From the NCBI GenBank assembly GCA_027563935.2, contig JANVAS020000222.1, positions 2,976,001 through 3,040,000 of the forward strand: a DNA stretch of 64,000 nt, given 5' to 3'. The DNA comes from Costus lasius. Lineage: Eukaryota > Streptophyta > Magnoliopsida > Zingiberales > Costaceae. Numbering within the stretch: the first letter of the stretch is position 1; every line of letters starts with the position of its first letter. The notes below the pieces were generated by a model, which searched no databases, was not told the origin of the DNA, and saw nothing but the letters and a program-made list of their open reading frames with translations. The position numbers were made by a program, and so were the translations under genes. Positions 10,778-21,821 of the stretch are shown one piece after another.

Positions 10778-11312
10778 AATACATAAGGCTCAAACTTTGC
10801 TTGTCCTCAAGCAAATTAATAGAATAAAGAACAATGTTAAGTATGGAAAATATGCTCTTTTATGAAAAATAAATTTTTAAAATATAATCACTCATGAAAT
10901 ATTCCACCAACTATTACACAAAATTTCAGATAAATACACTGTCATTCGAATTTAATCTTTAAGATTCACAACTTTGATCAAATAAAATTTTGCAACTTGC
11001 ATAATAAATAGAATCTCAGTCTCTTGAATTCACCCATGTTTTAGTTTAAATCTATCATACATTTGTTTACAGGAATAGGATATTCCAAATATTTTTCCAC
11101 TCAAAATCTTTCTCTTCTTTTTTTTATTGATGGCTTGTAACCACATAGATACACACTTTTTATTTGGACATCAATCTTATCTTCGGTACCACTGCCAATT
11201 TTACACAGTGCTAAGTAGATGAGTCATTCTCTTTTTCTCTCTCTCTTTGTTACAGACTTTAACCCATATCTTCAGTACCACTGCCAATTTTACGCAGTGC
11301 CAAGTAGGGGAG
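10778..11312 (-). other. 3' untranslated internal region of G1
   Basis: This AT-rich, non-coding stretch holds the CTTGAGGACAAGC block next to the LTR. It also holds two copies, about 90 bp apart, of a segment with the hairpin CACTGCCAATTTTACGCAGTG-like core (around 11187-11210 and 11278-11300). It parallels 40458-41005 of G2. Confidence 0.75.
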
Positions 11313-12345
11313 TGTTGTAGTCTGCAAGTGCACGGATACTTCGAAGTAATAAAAGATATCGAACCATAGAGACCTACATGTTAAGTACCAAATAGTTGTT
11401 TTCAAACTAGCTAAGCAAATCGAATATGATGAAAGCACAAATGAAAAGTAAACTAAATATCTGAGAGAGAAACTGGGACTAAGGTTTCATCCACCTTAAT
11501 TTCCATGACTAGATATAAATAAGTGTTCATCAATCTAATCTTATTATGATAAAGATATAATTTACTTCATAAATAGATTATCTCGCTCTCGCGCAGACAA
11601 TCATACAAAGAACCAATCCTCACTCTCGTGCAAGATTTATTCAATGATGAAGATAAGTAAACCATTAATGAAGAACACAAGGATCACTCTCGTGCATCCG
11701 AATCTCAACACAGGTTCTTCTTATGTTTCCCCAACGATCCAATACTCAATCTCTTGCAGTATCTTCATGTTTATCACATTATCTCGATCCTAAATTCAGA
11801 TTATTAACATGGCATTGTACTTCTAAAATTGAGTTAATAAGAACAAATCTAATTTCTTACGATGAGTTCCTATCATTCAATTTTAGGGTTCCAAGTTCTC
11901 AAGCAAATCACCTCTCGGTCCATATCGCAAAAACTCTAAAACATGCTAATAATAAAAATCTTCGGAAAATTAAAGACGTTCATCACATAAGTAAAATTAT
12001 CATAGTAAAGTTATCATGACGAAATAAAAATCATCTAGTCATAAAAATTAAAGAGGATTACACCCCATGTCCCATAAAGTGTCTAAGCTAGCATGGTAGA
12101 GGAATTAAAATAAATCATAGTTTAGAACAAATAGAAATCAAAGAGAAAGGGTAGAAGTTACAAAACAGGGCTGTAATTAAAATTACAGCCGGTAATTTTG
12201 TGAGTGAACAGTGTCAGTGCCCGCTCTTTTGTTGATTTCTCCTCCAATTCATCTCCTTTCTCTCTAAAACTTCTGGGGTATCCTCTCCTCCTCTAGACGA
12301 AGCTTCCTTGTGAAAATCACAGCCTGAGGTGGCCTCTACACCTCT
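11313..12345 (-). repeat. 3' LTR of gypsy element G2, left part
   Basis: The LTR opens TGTTGTAGTCTGCAAGTGC in plus coordinates and parallels 8973 onward. It interrupts the G1 internal region after AAGTAGGGGAG; the same stretch in G2 continues uninterrupted at 40993-41005. Copia H splits this LTR after CCTCT (12341-12345), and it resumes at 39777. The two parts add up to 1714 bp. Confidence 0.83.
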
Positions 12346-14039
12346 TGTTGGGGTATGCCCTTAAGGCTAATGTTTGAGGCCATGGGAATGTATCTGTATC
12401 ATGTAATAAACTGTTATGTTTAAAAAGGCATGGTTGTTATTCAGTTAGCTACATTATCTGCTGCAATATATGTTCTTCTGAATAATGTCTCAAAGCTGTT
12501 CAGCTAGGCTGACATGCTATAAGTCCTTAGTCGAGATATCTTGGTGAACATGAGACAGCCTTGATATGTTTGAGACTAATATGTGTTCTGATCTTATAGG
12601 ATGCTTCGAGCATGGAATAAGATGTAGACTCATGGGTACATGGGATGTACTGGATAGACCCTACTAGGATGTTCAATTGTTTGTCACAATGTGAATATTC
12701 CTTGAATGTGACAAGTGGCACATTTCCTCTGACTTGAGATCACTTGTGTTTTCTAAATGATGATTGTCATTGTTTTGAGATAGTTCAATATCATTTGAAA
12801 CATAATGATTATAGACTATCTTGGATGGTGAGCTTGAATCAGGTTAGGGCACTAGTGATAGACATAGGATTGCCGTCTCCTTGTTTAAGGAGTGTGATGT
12901 TCTAAAGGGGCCCCCTGGATGGGATGATTGAGAGAGTGTATGGCCATACCCAGATGACTGTGTTCATCTGATCTAATCATGCTCATCATATTGGAGTTAC
13001 AAGCTTGACAGGCTTGTCCAATAAGAACATCCAGTGGCAAAGGAAATTTGCATGCCTTGTGAATTGGATTCACACTTGTGCTGTATTTTGGGTGTAGTCT
13101 TGGAAGACTCTTTCCTTTATATCGGGAGACAGTGATGTGTTGCTAGATACCCCTCACTGATCGTGATAATGAGAATTATCGTTACCGACATTTAGAGGAA
13201 ACCCTCAGGGTCACACAATTTGATGATATGGCTTACTTAAGTCAGATCGTGTGGACTGAATTGTTTGGGTTCAGTTTAAAGGGATTTAATCTCTGATTGT
13301 AAGTGAGATCTGGTCTGATCATGTTTGATTGATTAGGGCTTGAGATCGGTAAGCTTCGATCGAGAGAATGGATGCTCGATCGGTGAGATCAGGAGCATCA
13401 GGAGATGAACGGTTAGATCTGGAGCCTTAGGGTTTAATTGAGATCTAGACCATATTGCTTGGGTTAATTGGTCTTGGACCAAACCGAAATGAACCAGCTC
13501 ATTGGTTGAGCGTGTGGTTCAATTTAAGAGAGGTTTGCGATTGGGGTAAACCCATGATCGCATATGGAAGAGTGGCTTTCTATTTTTAGAAAGCATGTCA
13601 CTTACGTGACCACGATTCGTGTGGTCTCTCTTCACGCCTCCCTCTCGCTCTATTGTCGTCGCTTGACTTTGCTCTTGGGGCATTCTCTCGTGAAGAAGAA
13701 GTGGACGACATTGGGAGAGTTTTCGCCAAGCAAGAAATTTTTCTCCTTCCCTTTCCATTCGATCAAGGATACTTGGACGATCCTTGCTAGCACAAGGGAC
13801 GACAAGAAGAAGCGCATCTTCATCTTGTGTGTGACGATTTGGAGAAGATCTTCTTTGGTCTTTGCTTCCAAGGCGCCATCCAATCGATGGCCATGGTATG
13901 AATCACATCCTATTTATTTAAGCTTTCAAAGTTGATCATCTTATACATGCTTTGCGATTCTTGAAACCCCCTTCCGCTGCTATATTCCCTTATATGCGCC
14001 ATGCTGGGTTTCGCCCCCCTCTTGAAAGGGGTCCTAACA
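12346..14039 (+). repeat. 5' LTR of copia element H
   Basis: The LTR begins TGTTGGGGTATGCCC and ends GGGGTCCTAACA, directly before the PBS. It is 1694 bp, the same as its partner at 38078-39771. Differences seen by eye lie near 12421, 12654, 12667-12668 and 13829. It contains GTATGGCCATAC at 12938-12949. Open frames inside it, such as 13564-13935, lack any recognisable domain. Confidence 0.95.
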
Positions 14040-14532
14040 ATTGGTATCAGAGCTTCGGTTAAACGCATGTTTATATGATTGCTTTGGTGTTGTGATCCAT
14101 GAATGCCGATATGTGCTTAGATCTATAACATGCGTAAATTCACATGTTAAATTATATCATGCCGAAACTTGTTTTTGTTTCATTTGCGCATGTATGTTGT
14201 ATGTTGGCGCATCTTACTTGGTTTGTACAAAACTTGAACACTTGCGCGATTAACACTAGATCTAAGACCTTGCTGTAAACCCTTAGACGGGTTACTAGGG
14301 TTGAAGTCATCCCCTAGGTTAGATCCAACAGTCTGATCAGACCATCTGACAGCCTGAATGGGTCGACCAGTTAGCACCTTGGCGCAAGCCTATGGTGGCT
14401 ATAGGTCGACTGCAGACAGGTGTGTAGCGATGTCTGATTGAGACAACTAATGAACACACATGAGTTAGGCCCGGGGTCACACCCGCCTGCCAGACCTCAT
14501 TGTGGTTGTTCAGCCCTGGCGCATGCATAGTT
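14040..14532 (+). other. Leader of H, first part (before J insertion)
   Basis: This is non-coding leader, homologous to 16247-16740 of J. It stops in GCATGCATAGTT, where J inserted; TAGTT (14528-14532) is duplicated at 32827-32831. The leader resumes at 32832. Confidence 0.88.
14042..14053 (+). other. Primer binding site, element H
   Basis: TGGTATCAGAGC, complementary to initiator tRNA-Met, two bases after the LTR end. Confidence 0.93.
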
Positions 14533-16246
14533 TGTTGGGGTATGCCCTTAAGGCTAATGTTTGAGGCCTATGGGAATGTATTTGTATCATGTAATAAACT
14601 GTTATGTTTATAAAGGCATGGTTGTTATTCAGTTAGCTACATTGTCTGCTGCAATATATGTTCTTCTGAATAATGTCTCAAAGCTGTTCAGCTCGGCTGA
14701 CATGCTATTATGTCCTTAGTCGATATATCTTGGTGAACATGAGACAGCCTTGATATGATTGAGACTAATATGTGTTCTAATCTTATAGGATGCTTCGAGC
14801 ATGGAATAAGATGTAGACTCATGGGTACATTGGATGTACTGGACAGACCCTACTAGGATGTTCAATTGTTTGTCACAATGTGAATATTCCTTGATTAAGA
14901 CAAGTGGCACATTTCCTCTGACTTGAGATCACTTGTGTTTTCTGAATGATGATTGTCATTGTTTTGAGATGGTTCAATATCATTTGAAACATAATGATTA
15001 TAGACTATCTTGGATGGTGAGCTTTAGTCAGGTTAGAGCACTAGTGATAGACATAGGATTGCCGTCTCCTTGTTTAAGGAGTGTGATGTTCTAAAGGGGC
15101 CCCCTGGATGAGATGATTGAGAAAGTGTATGGCCATACCCAGGTGACAGTGTTCATCTGTTCTAATCATGCTCATCATATTGGAGTTACGAGCTTGACAG
15201 GCTTGTCCAATAAGAACATCCAGTGGCAAAGGAAATATGTATGCTTTGTGATTTGATTCACACTTGTGCTGTTTTTGGGTGTAGTCTTGGAAGACTCATT
15301 TCTTTATATCGGGAGATAGTGATGTGTTGCTAGATACCCCTCACTGATCGTGATAATGAGAATTATCGTTACCGACATTTAAAGGAAACCCTTAGGGTCG
15401 CACAATTTGATGATATGGCTTACTTAAGTCAGATCGTGTGGACTGAATTGTTTGGGTTCAGTTTAAAGGGAATTAGTCTCTGATTGTAAGTGAGATCTGG
15501 TCTGATCATGTTTGATTGATTAGGGCTTAAGATCGGTAAGCTTCGATCGAGAGAATAGATGCCAGATCGGTCAGATCAGGGGCATCGAGGAGATCGACGG
15601 TTAGATCGGGAACCTTAGGGTTTATTTAAGATCTAGACTAGATCATTGGCTTGATTGGTTCTTAAACCGAACCAAAGTGAACCGGCTCACTTGATGAGCG
15701 CATGGTTCAAGGGGAGAGGAGTTGGCGACAAGTTCACTTGGCGTGAACGTTGGGGTGAGGAGTGGTTACTATTTTTAGTAACCATGATCTCCACTTGGTG
15801 GGTGCTCTCGTCCGAATAGAGTATTCTCTATTTTCGCCACTTCAACTGATTTTTCCTCTCGCCCATATTCCTCTCGAGATTATTGTGTGAGTGTGGCGAC
15901 GCTCGACGCTTGACGCTTGAGGAGGATTCGGCCAAGAAAGATTGACATCTCATTTTCCCTTCACTCGTCAAAGGACCTCTTGGAACCTTGCTAGCACAAG
16001 GAGCACCAAGAGAGATAGCGACATCATCTTGTGTGTGACGACAAGGAGAAGATCTCGTTTGATCTTTGCTTCCAAGCCGCCATCTAGAAATGGCAATGGT
16101 ATGGATCGAATCACCTCTTATGCATTCGGGTTTTCTTTAAGTTGATTATATAAGGTGCATGCGATTCTTAGAGACCCTATCCGTTGCTTGAAATCTGAAT
16201 ATGCGCCATGCTGGGTTTCGCCCCCCTCTAGAAAGGGGTTCCAACA
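14533..16246 (+). repeat. 5' LTR of copia element J
   Basis: The 1714-bp LTR runs from TGTTGGGG to GGGGTTCCAACA, so its ends form a 6-bp inverted repeat (TGTTGG/CCAACA). It is almost identical to 31113-32826; differences seen lie near 14927, 15036 and 16194. It contains GTATGGCCATAC at 15127-15138 and the GTACAT-TGG-ATGTAC inverted repeat at 14825-14839. Confidence 0.95.
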
Positions 16247-16248
16247 AC

Positions 16249-16260
16249 TGGTATCAGAGC
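16249..16260 (+). other. Primer binding site, element J
   Basis: TGGTATCAGAGC, two bases after the LTR end at 16246. Confidence 0.93.
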
Positions 16261-17143
16261 AAGTTTTCTATGCATCTTTGTATGATTGCTTAAGCTTATG
16301 TGATCCATGTTTGCGTGTACAAGCTTAGATCTAGTTAACATGCGTTTTTTCTTTAAGTTTTTGTACATGCGAAACTTGAAGTATGTTATCATTGGCGCAT
16401 GTTGTTCTTGGCGCATGCTTAGTGTTTTTCTTAAAAACCCTAATTAACATGCGCGACTCACTCTAGATCTAAGGCTCTACTATAAACCCTTAAACGGGTT
16501 ATTAGGGTTGAAGTCACCCCTAGTTTAGATCCAACAGTCTGATCAGACTATCTGACAGCCTGAATGGGTCGACCAGATAGCACCTTGGCGCAAGCCTATG
16601 GTGGCTATAGGTCGACTGCAGACAGGTGTGTCGCGAAGTCTGATTGAGACGATTAATGAACGCACCTGAGTTAGGCCCGGGGTCACGCCCGCTTGCCAGA
16701 CCTCAGTGTGGTCGTTCATCCCTGACGCATGCATGGTTGACCTTATGGTCGACTCAAGTCAGTTAGGACTTGGTGCATGCAAGGGCAGTGGATCTGACTA
16801 GGTTGGATGAGTGGATCCCTAGTAATGGATCGTTGTAAGGTTGTAGGGCAAATAAGGAAAAATTAAAATTGATCCCAAGGGGTTTTCGAAAATTTTAATT
16901 TTTATGATGGATCACTTGATTGCTGATTGGATGCATGTGTTTGTCTATTTAGTCTTATGTGGGCTGCCCATGTTAAATCTGTGCTGTGCTGGGGCCTGCG
17001 TGCCTGGATTTAAAAATTGTAAATTAATTATTGTGATCTGCGCATCACATTGTTTTAATTTATAAAATGTAAGTGACCTGCGTGTCACTCTTGTCTAGAT
17101 AGTTAAATTTGTAATTTAATTTGACAAGAGCACAGTGCACACT

Positions 17144-17200
17144 TGGCAGAGGCGCATGCAGCAAGTGGCTGGACCAGGTGGGAGGTCTAGGGTTCGACCC
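17144..17200 (+). other. tRNA-like module (A-box and T-arm/B-box-like) in leader of J
   Basis: TGGCAGAGGCG resembles the Pol III A box (TRGCNNAGNGG-like). GGTTCGACCC, starting 47 bases further on, resembles the B box GGTTCGANNCC. The latter lies in a hairpin CTAGG-GTTCGAC-CCTAG shaped like a tRNA T-arm. Homologous modules lie in H (33237-33293), K (26581-26640), A (about 2441-2500) and E (61464-61530). It is not a complete tRNA; a tRNA- or SINE-derived piece is the most likely reading. Confidence 0.5.
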
Positions 17201-18074
17201 TAGGACCTGGCGCATATTCCTGGTGGGCGCACCTGTGCTGCAGATGGCGCTTGGGCCCAGGTTTGGGCCAGATGAGCAGCAAAAGACCCATGAAGAGCAA
17301 ATGAAGACTTAAGTTAGGTTAAGGTCTTCTAGGGCTATGGGCTTTTACCACATAAGATACATGCTTTCTTTTATTGTATAATATTAGAATTGCATGTTTA
17401 AGTTTATCTTCTGCTATCACCATAGGAATTGCATGATAGTGAAGAAGATAAAAGACCGTTAAAATCCAACGCTAAAATATCAAGCTCGTAAGCCTTCTGA
17501 CGCGAAACCTCACTGTTCTGATTATCGTTGGAGCCGTGTTGTACCCACTCAGTGGGCACGTCCATCTATCTTCAGACGGTGCGGGATTACACCTGCGTGT
17601 TACAGAGTAGGGATTTATCCCTTCTCGTTGCTCAGCATAGCACGTGGTGGTCCAGGGAGTAGGTCGGGTCAGCTTGACCGTGTAGGCTACATATGTGGCG
17701 CATATGGTAGCACATGGAGGCAGCCATCTGTGGGATCAGAGACTGTGTTGTACCAACTCAGTTGGCACAGTCTGCTGGATTGCCCAGATGAAGGGGAATC
17801 GCACGGGTTGGCGATTGGCTGGGATGCCTACCAGAAACTAGTGCTTGTACTCTCTGTGCATCTTATCTCGCCTGAGCGGGACGCGGAGACCAAGTATGAA
17901 ATCTGGATCCCATCTCACTAAAAGAGTGCTACTCTTTCGGGCTGTTTTGCTGGATTTTTCAGCCAGATAAAATAGTGAGAAAAAGAATCTTTCTTAAGTC
18001 CTGATCGATTCTTATACATTGATACTGACCTTGCTGTTCTTGCATTGTTGTAGATACCTGCAGCAACGAACACC

Positions 18075-20115
18075 ATGAACTTCAATGTGCGATCCCTACT
18101 GGAAAGGGAGAAGTTTGCTGGGCCGAACTTCTCTGACTGGTTTGGACACCTTAAGATCATTCTTAAGGCAGAGAGGAAACTGTATGTCCTCGAGACGGCG
18201 ATACCGCCGCAGCCCGCTCCGAACGCCGCAAGGGCGGTTCGGGAAGCCTATGAAAAGCACGTCAATGATAGCATTGATGTCGCTTGCCTGATGCTAGCGT
18301 CTATGACGCCACCGCTGCAGCGTCAGCATGAGGACATGTCGGCTATAGACATGATTACAAACCTCAAGATGTTGTATGCTGCACAGGCGAGGACAGAACG
18401 CTATAATCTGACAAAGCTCTTCTTTCAGAGCAAACTGGCTGAAGGGAGCCCAGTGGGAGCTCACGTGCTCAAGATGATTGGGCACAAGGAGGCTCTAGAG
18501 AAACTGGGGCATACCATTAACCAGGAGCTTGCTGTGGACATTATTCTGCAGTCTCTCCCGCCTTCATTCGACGCGTTCATTATTAATTTTAATATGAACA
18601 AAATCGATTGTACTCCGGCAGAGCTGCTGAATATGCTCTTGACCACTGAGGAAACTCTGAAGGGTAAGCCTTCAACCTCTGTCTTAATGGTTCCTTCCAG
18701 GAACAAGAAGAAGGGGAAGAAGGGCAAGGCCCCAGTCAAGAACTACAGCAAGGCTCTGAAGCAAAAGGTCAAGCGGTCCAAGGAATACAGGTGTTTCCAC
18801 TGTGGCCAGCTGGGTCACTGGAAAAAGGACTGCAAAGCGCTCCAAGGAGATAAGAGGGGAAGCATCGCTTCTGGCTCAGGTATATTCGTGACTGAGGTCA
18901 TGTTTTCTTCTTCTATATCATGGGTGTTGGACACTGCATGTGGAGTTCACATTTGTTCAAATGTACAGGAACTCAAGAGAAGAAGGCAGGTGGGACAGCA
19001 TGAGGTGGACCTACGAGTTGGAAACGGGGCACGGGTTGCTGCTGTTGCTGTAGGAGACTACTTCATTCCTTTACCATCTGGCATTGTATTGGAACTAGAC
19101 AATTGTTATTTTGTTCCCAGTATAACTAAAAATATTATCTCCATTCCTGCTCTTGTCAGGAAGGGGTTTTCCTTTGAATGCAATATTTCAAAGTGTATTT
19201 TGTCTTATGATAATATTGTTTATGCAACTGGTTCAATTAACAATGGGTTATTCATGTTGGACATGGAAAGTTCTATACAAAATGTTGATATTAAGAAAGC
19301 CAAGTATGCTGATGACAGCACCTTGCTGTGGCATAGTCGTTTAGGCCATATAAACGAGAAGCGCATTAAGCGGTTGCATGATCATGGACTGCTGGGATCA
19401 TTCTCCTATAAGGAGATTGATACATGCAAAGCTTGTTTGATGGGTAAAATGACGAAGTCACCTTTTCCTCACAAAGGTCAAAGGGCTTCAGGTTTACTTG
19501 ACCTTATACACAGTGATGTGTGTGGGCCATTTAGTAAACATGCCAGAGGTGGCTATCAGTACTTCATTACCTTTACTGATGATTTCAGTAGATACGGGTA
19601 TGTCTATCTGATGAGACATAAAAGTGAATCTTTTGACAAGTTCAAAGAGTTCAAGAATGAAGTACAAAATCAGCTAGGCCGAAATATCAAGGCACTTCGC
19701 TCAGATCGAGGTGGTGAATACCTAAGTCATACGTTTACTGACTATCTAAAGGAGTGTGGGATTATCTCACAGCTCACTCCGCCAGGAACACCGCAATGGA
19801 ATGGTGTGTCCGAGAGGAGAAATAGAACGCTACTTGATATGGTTCGTTCTATGATAAGTCAGGCTACTCTTCCATACTCCTTTTGGGGTTTTGCGCTGGA
19901 AACAGCTGCAAAGGTACTAAACCGAGTGCCATCCAAAGCAGTTTCTAAAACTCCATATGAGTTATGGTATGGGAAACAGCCAAGCTTGACATTTATCAGG
20001 ATCTGGGGCTGCGAGGCTTATGTCAAAAAGCTCGCCTCTGGGAAACTAGAGAGCAGATCTGACAAATGTATCTTTGTCGGTTACCCTAAGGAAACTAAGG
20101 GTTATTATTTCTACG
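18075..20115 (+). pseudogene. Copia gag-pol of J, first part (gag, protease, integrase)
   Basis: This is the first 680 codons of the J polyprotein, cut by K. The ATG at 18075 lies in the same context as in H. Order: UBN2-type gag (about residues 1-200), CCHC knuckle (about 240-253), aspartic protease motif WVLDTACG (about 283-290), HHCC zinc site (WHSRLGH...CKAC), and the integrase core with HSDVCGPF, RSDRGGEY and VSERRNR, giving the D,D-35-E triad. The frame is open to the insertion point in the GYYFY stretch. Reading on into K gives a short false tail ending at 20153. The other part is 29252-31092; lengths add to exactly 1293 codons plus stop, so the gene was open before K landed. Confidence 0.93.
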
Positions 20116-21801
20116 TGAAAGTACCCCTTAAACTAAGGGGGGTCCCCTTCTAGGGGGAGCGAAAACCCTAGGCAGTGGCGCATAAAATTTTTGGGCAGCG
20201 GATTAGGGTTTCAAGAATCGGTTCATGTGATATGATCAACCAAATGGAAACGATTGCATGTAAGAGATAAAACTCATACCATAGCCATTTCGAATGGCGC
20301 CTAGGAAGCAAAGATCAAAGCAGATCTTCTCCAGAGGTGACGCACACAGTTGATGTCGCCTACTCCTCTTTGCGATCCTTGTGCTAGCAAGATCCAAAGA
20401 AGTCTTTGATCGAAAATGAGAAAGGGATGAAGAGATCTTTTCTTTGCCGATTTCTCCTCCAAATCCAAGGCGTCGTCACCCACGGAAAAACCCAAGAGGA
20501 ATGCGTTCAAGTGGCGAGAATAGAGAGAGCACTCTCTTTCGAACGTGAGCCTCTCCAAGTGGAGATCATGGTTGCTAAAAATAGCACCACAAACCGCCCA
20601 ACATGTTCACGCCAAGTGAACTTGTCGCCAATGCTTGAACCATTTTAGTTTAATTTAATTTTGGTTCAATTACCAAATAAACCAAACGACATGGCCTAGA
20701 TCATATTAAAACCCTAAGGTTCCAGATATAGCCGTTGATCTCTATGATGCTCCTGATCTGACCGATCTAGCATCTCTTCTCTCGATCGAAGCTTACCGAT
20801 CTCAAGCCCTAATCAATCAAACATGATCAGACCAGATCTCACTCACAATCAGAGATTAAATCCCTTTAAACTGAACCCGAAACAATTCAGTCCACACGAT
20901 CTGACTTAAGTAAGCCATATCATCAATTGTGCGACCCTGAGGGTTTCCTTAAAACATCGGTAACGATAATTTACATTATCACAACCAGTGAGGGGTATCT
21001 AGCAACACATCACTGTCTCCCGATATCAAGGAAAGAGTCTTCCAAGACTTCACCCAAAAACAGCACAAGTGTGAATCAATTCACAAAGCATACATATTTC
21101 CTTTGCCACTGGATGTTCTTATTGGACAAGCCTGTCAAGCTCGTAACTCCAATATGATGAGCATGATTAGAACAGATGAGCACTGTCACCTGGGTATGGC
21201 CATACACTCTCTCAATCATCTCATCCAGGGGGCCCCTTTAGAACATCACACTCCTTAAACAAGGAGACGGCAATCCTATGTCTATCACTAGTGCTCTAAC
21301 CTGATTCAAGCTCACCATCCAAGATAGTCTATAATCATTATGTTTCAAATGATATTGAACTACCTCAAAACAATGACAATCATCATTTAGAAAACACAAG
21401 TGATCTCAAGTCAGAGGAAATGTGCCACTTGTCTTAATCAAGGAATATTCACATTGTGACAAACAATTGAACATCCTAGTAGGGTCTGTCCAGTACATCC
21501 CATGTACCCATGAGTCTACATCTTATTCCATGCTCGAAGCATCCTATAAGATTAGAACACATATTAGTCTTAACCATATCGAGGCTGTCTCATGTTTACC
21601 AAGATATATCGACTAAGGACATAATAGCATGTCAGCCCAGCTGAACAGCTTTGAGACATTATTCAGAAGAACATATATTGCAGCAGACAATGTAGCTAAC
21701 TGAATAACAACCATGCCTTTATAAACACATAAAGTTTATTACATGATACTTGTTACATTCCCATAGGCCTCAAACATTAGCCTTAAGGGCATACCCCAAC
21801 A
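20116..21801 (-). repeat. 3' LTR of copia element K
   Basis: Minus-strand start TGTTGGGGTATGCCC at 21801, end GTACTTTCA at 20116. It is 1686 bp and practically identical to 27561-29246. GTATGGCCATAC is at 21194-21205. Confidence 0.96.
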
Positions 21802-21802
21802 A

Positions 21803-21812
21803 TCTCCCACTT
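21803..21812 (-). other. Polypurine tract of element K
   Basis: AAGTGGGAGA on the minus strand, one base before the 3' LTR. The same tract occurs in H (38067-38076), J (31102-31111), F (47322-47331) and E (55238-55247). Confidence 0.85.
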
Positions 21813-21821
21813 GCACTTAAT

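Larger units (their letters stand above)
8973..11312 (-). mobile_element. Tat/Athila-type gypsy element G1, 3' portion
   Basis: This is the 3' end of a minus-strand Ty3/gypsy element: a 3' LTR (8973-10777), then 535 bp of 3' untranslated internal DNA. It is cut at 11313 by the related element G2. The internal end carries TTGCTTGTCCTCAAGCAA (minus: CTTGAGGACAAGC), a block I know from just upstream of the 3' LTR in Tat/Athila elements, and two CACTGC...GCAGTG hairpins. No coding part remains in the window. Confidence 0.8.
16247..18074 (+). other. Leader (5' UTR) of copia element J
   Basis: This is 1828 bp of non-coding leader, uninterrupted, and the best reference copy in the window. Landmarks are a tRNA-like module (A-box-like TGGCAGAGGCG at 17144-17154, B-box-like GGTTCGACCC at 17191-17200), hairpins CCCACTCAGTGGG (17544-17556) and CCAACTCAGTTGG (17753-17765), the conserved GTTTCGCGTCAGAAGGC-like block just before the first hairpin (minus-sense in A and K), a GGATCCCATCTCAC block near 17904, and a pyrimidine-rich tract ending TTGTTGTAG just before the gag ATG. 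Confidence 0.8.

Noticed and set aside
13564..13935. 123-codon open frame in the LTR of H (also 39296-39667)
   Set aside because: It has no domain, lies in an LTR, and overlaps opposite-strand frames; the J and K LTRs do not keep it.
14716..14910. A 64-codon open frame recurring antisense in many LTRs (for example 4687-4881, 12527-12721, 21422-21616, 28867-29061, 59451-59645)
   Set aside because: The LTRs are so alike that conservation is automatic. In the more diverged LTRs of E and F the same stretch loses its start or contains stops, so selection on a protein is not supported.
17144..17213. A genuine tRNA gene
   Set aside because: Only A/B-box-like parts and a T-arm-like hairpin are seen; no acceptor stem or anticodon arm could be drawn.
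20116..20153. Extension of the J polyprotein to a stop at 20153
   Set aside because: The last codons are read from the LTR of K; the true continuation is at 29252.
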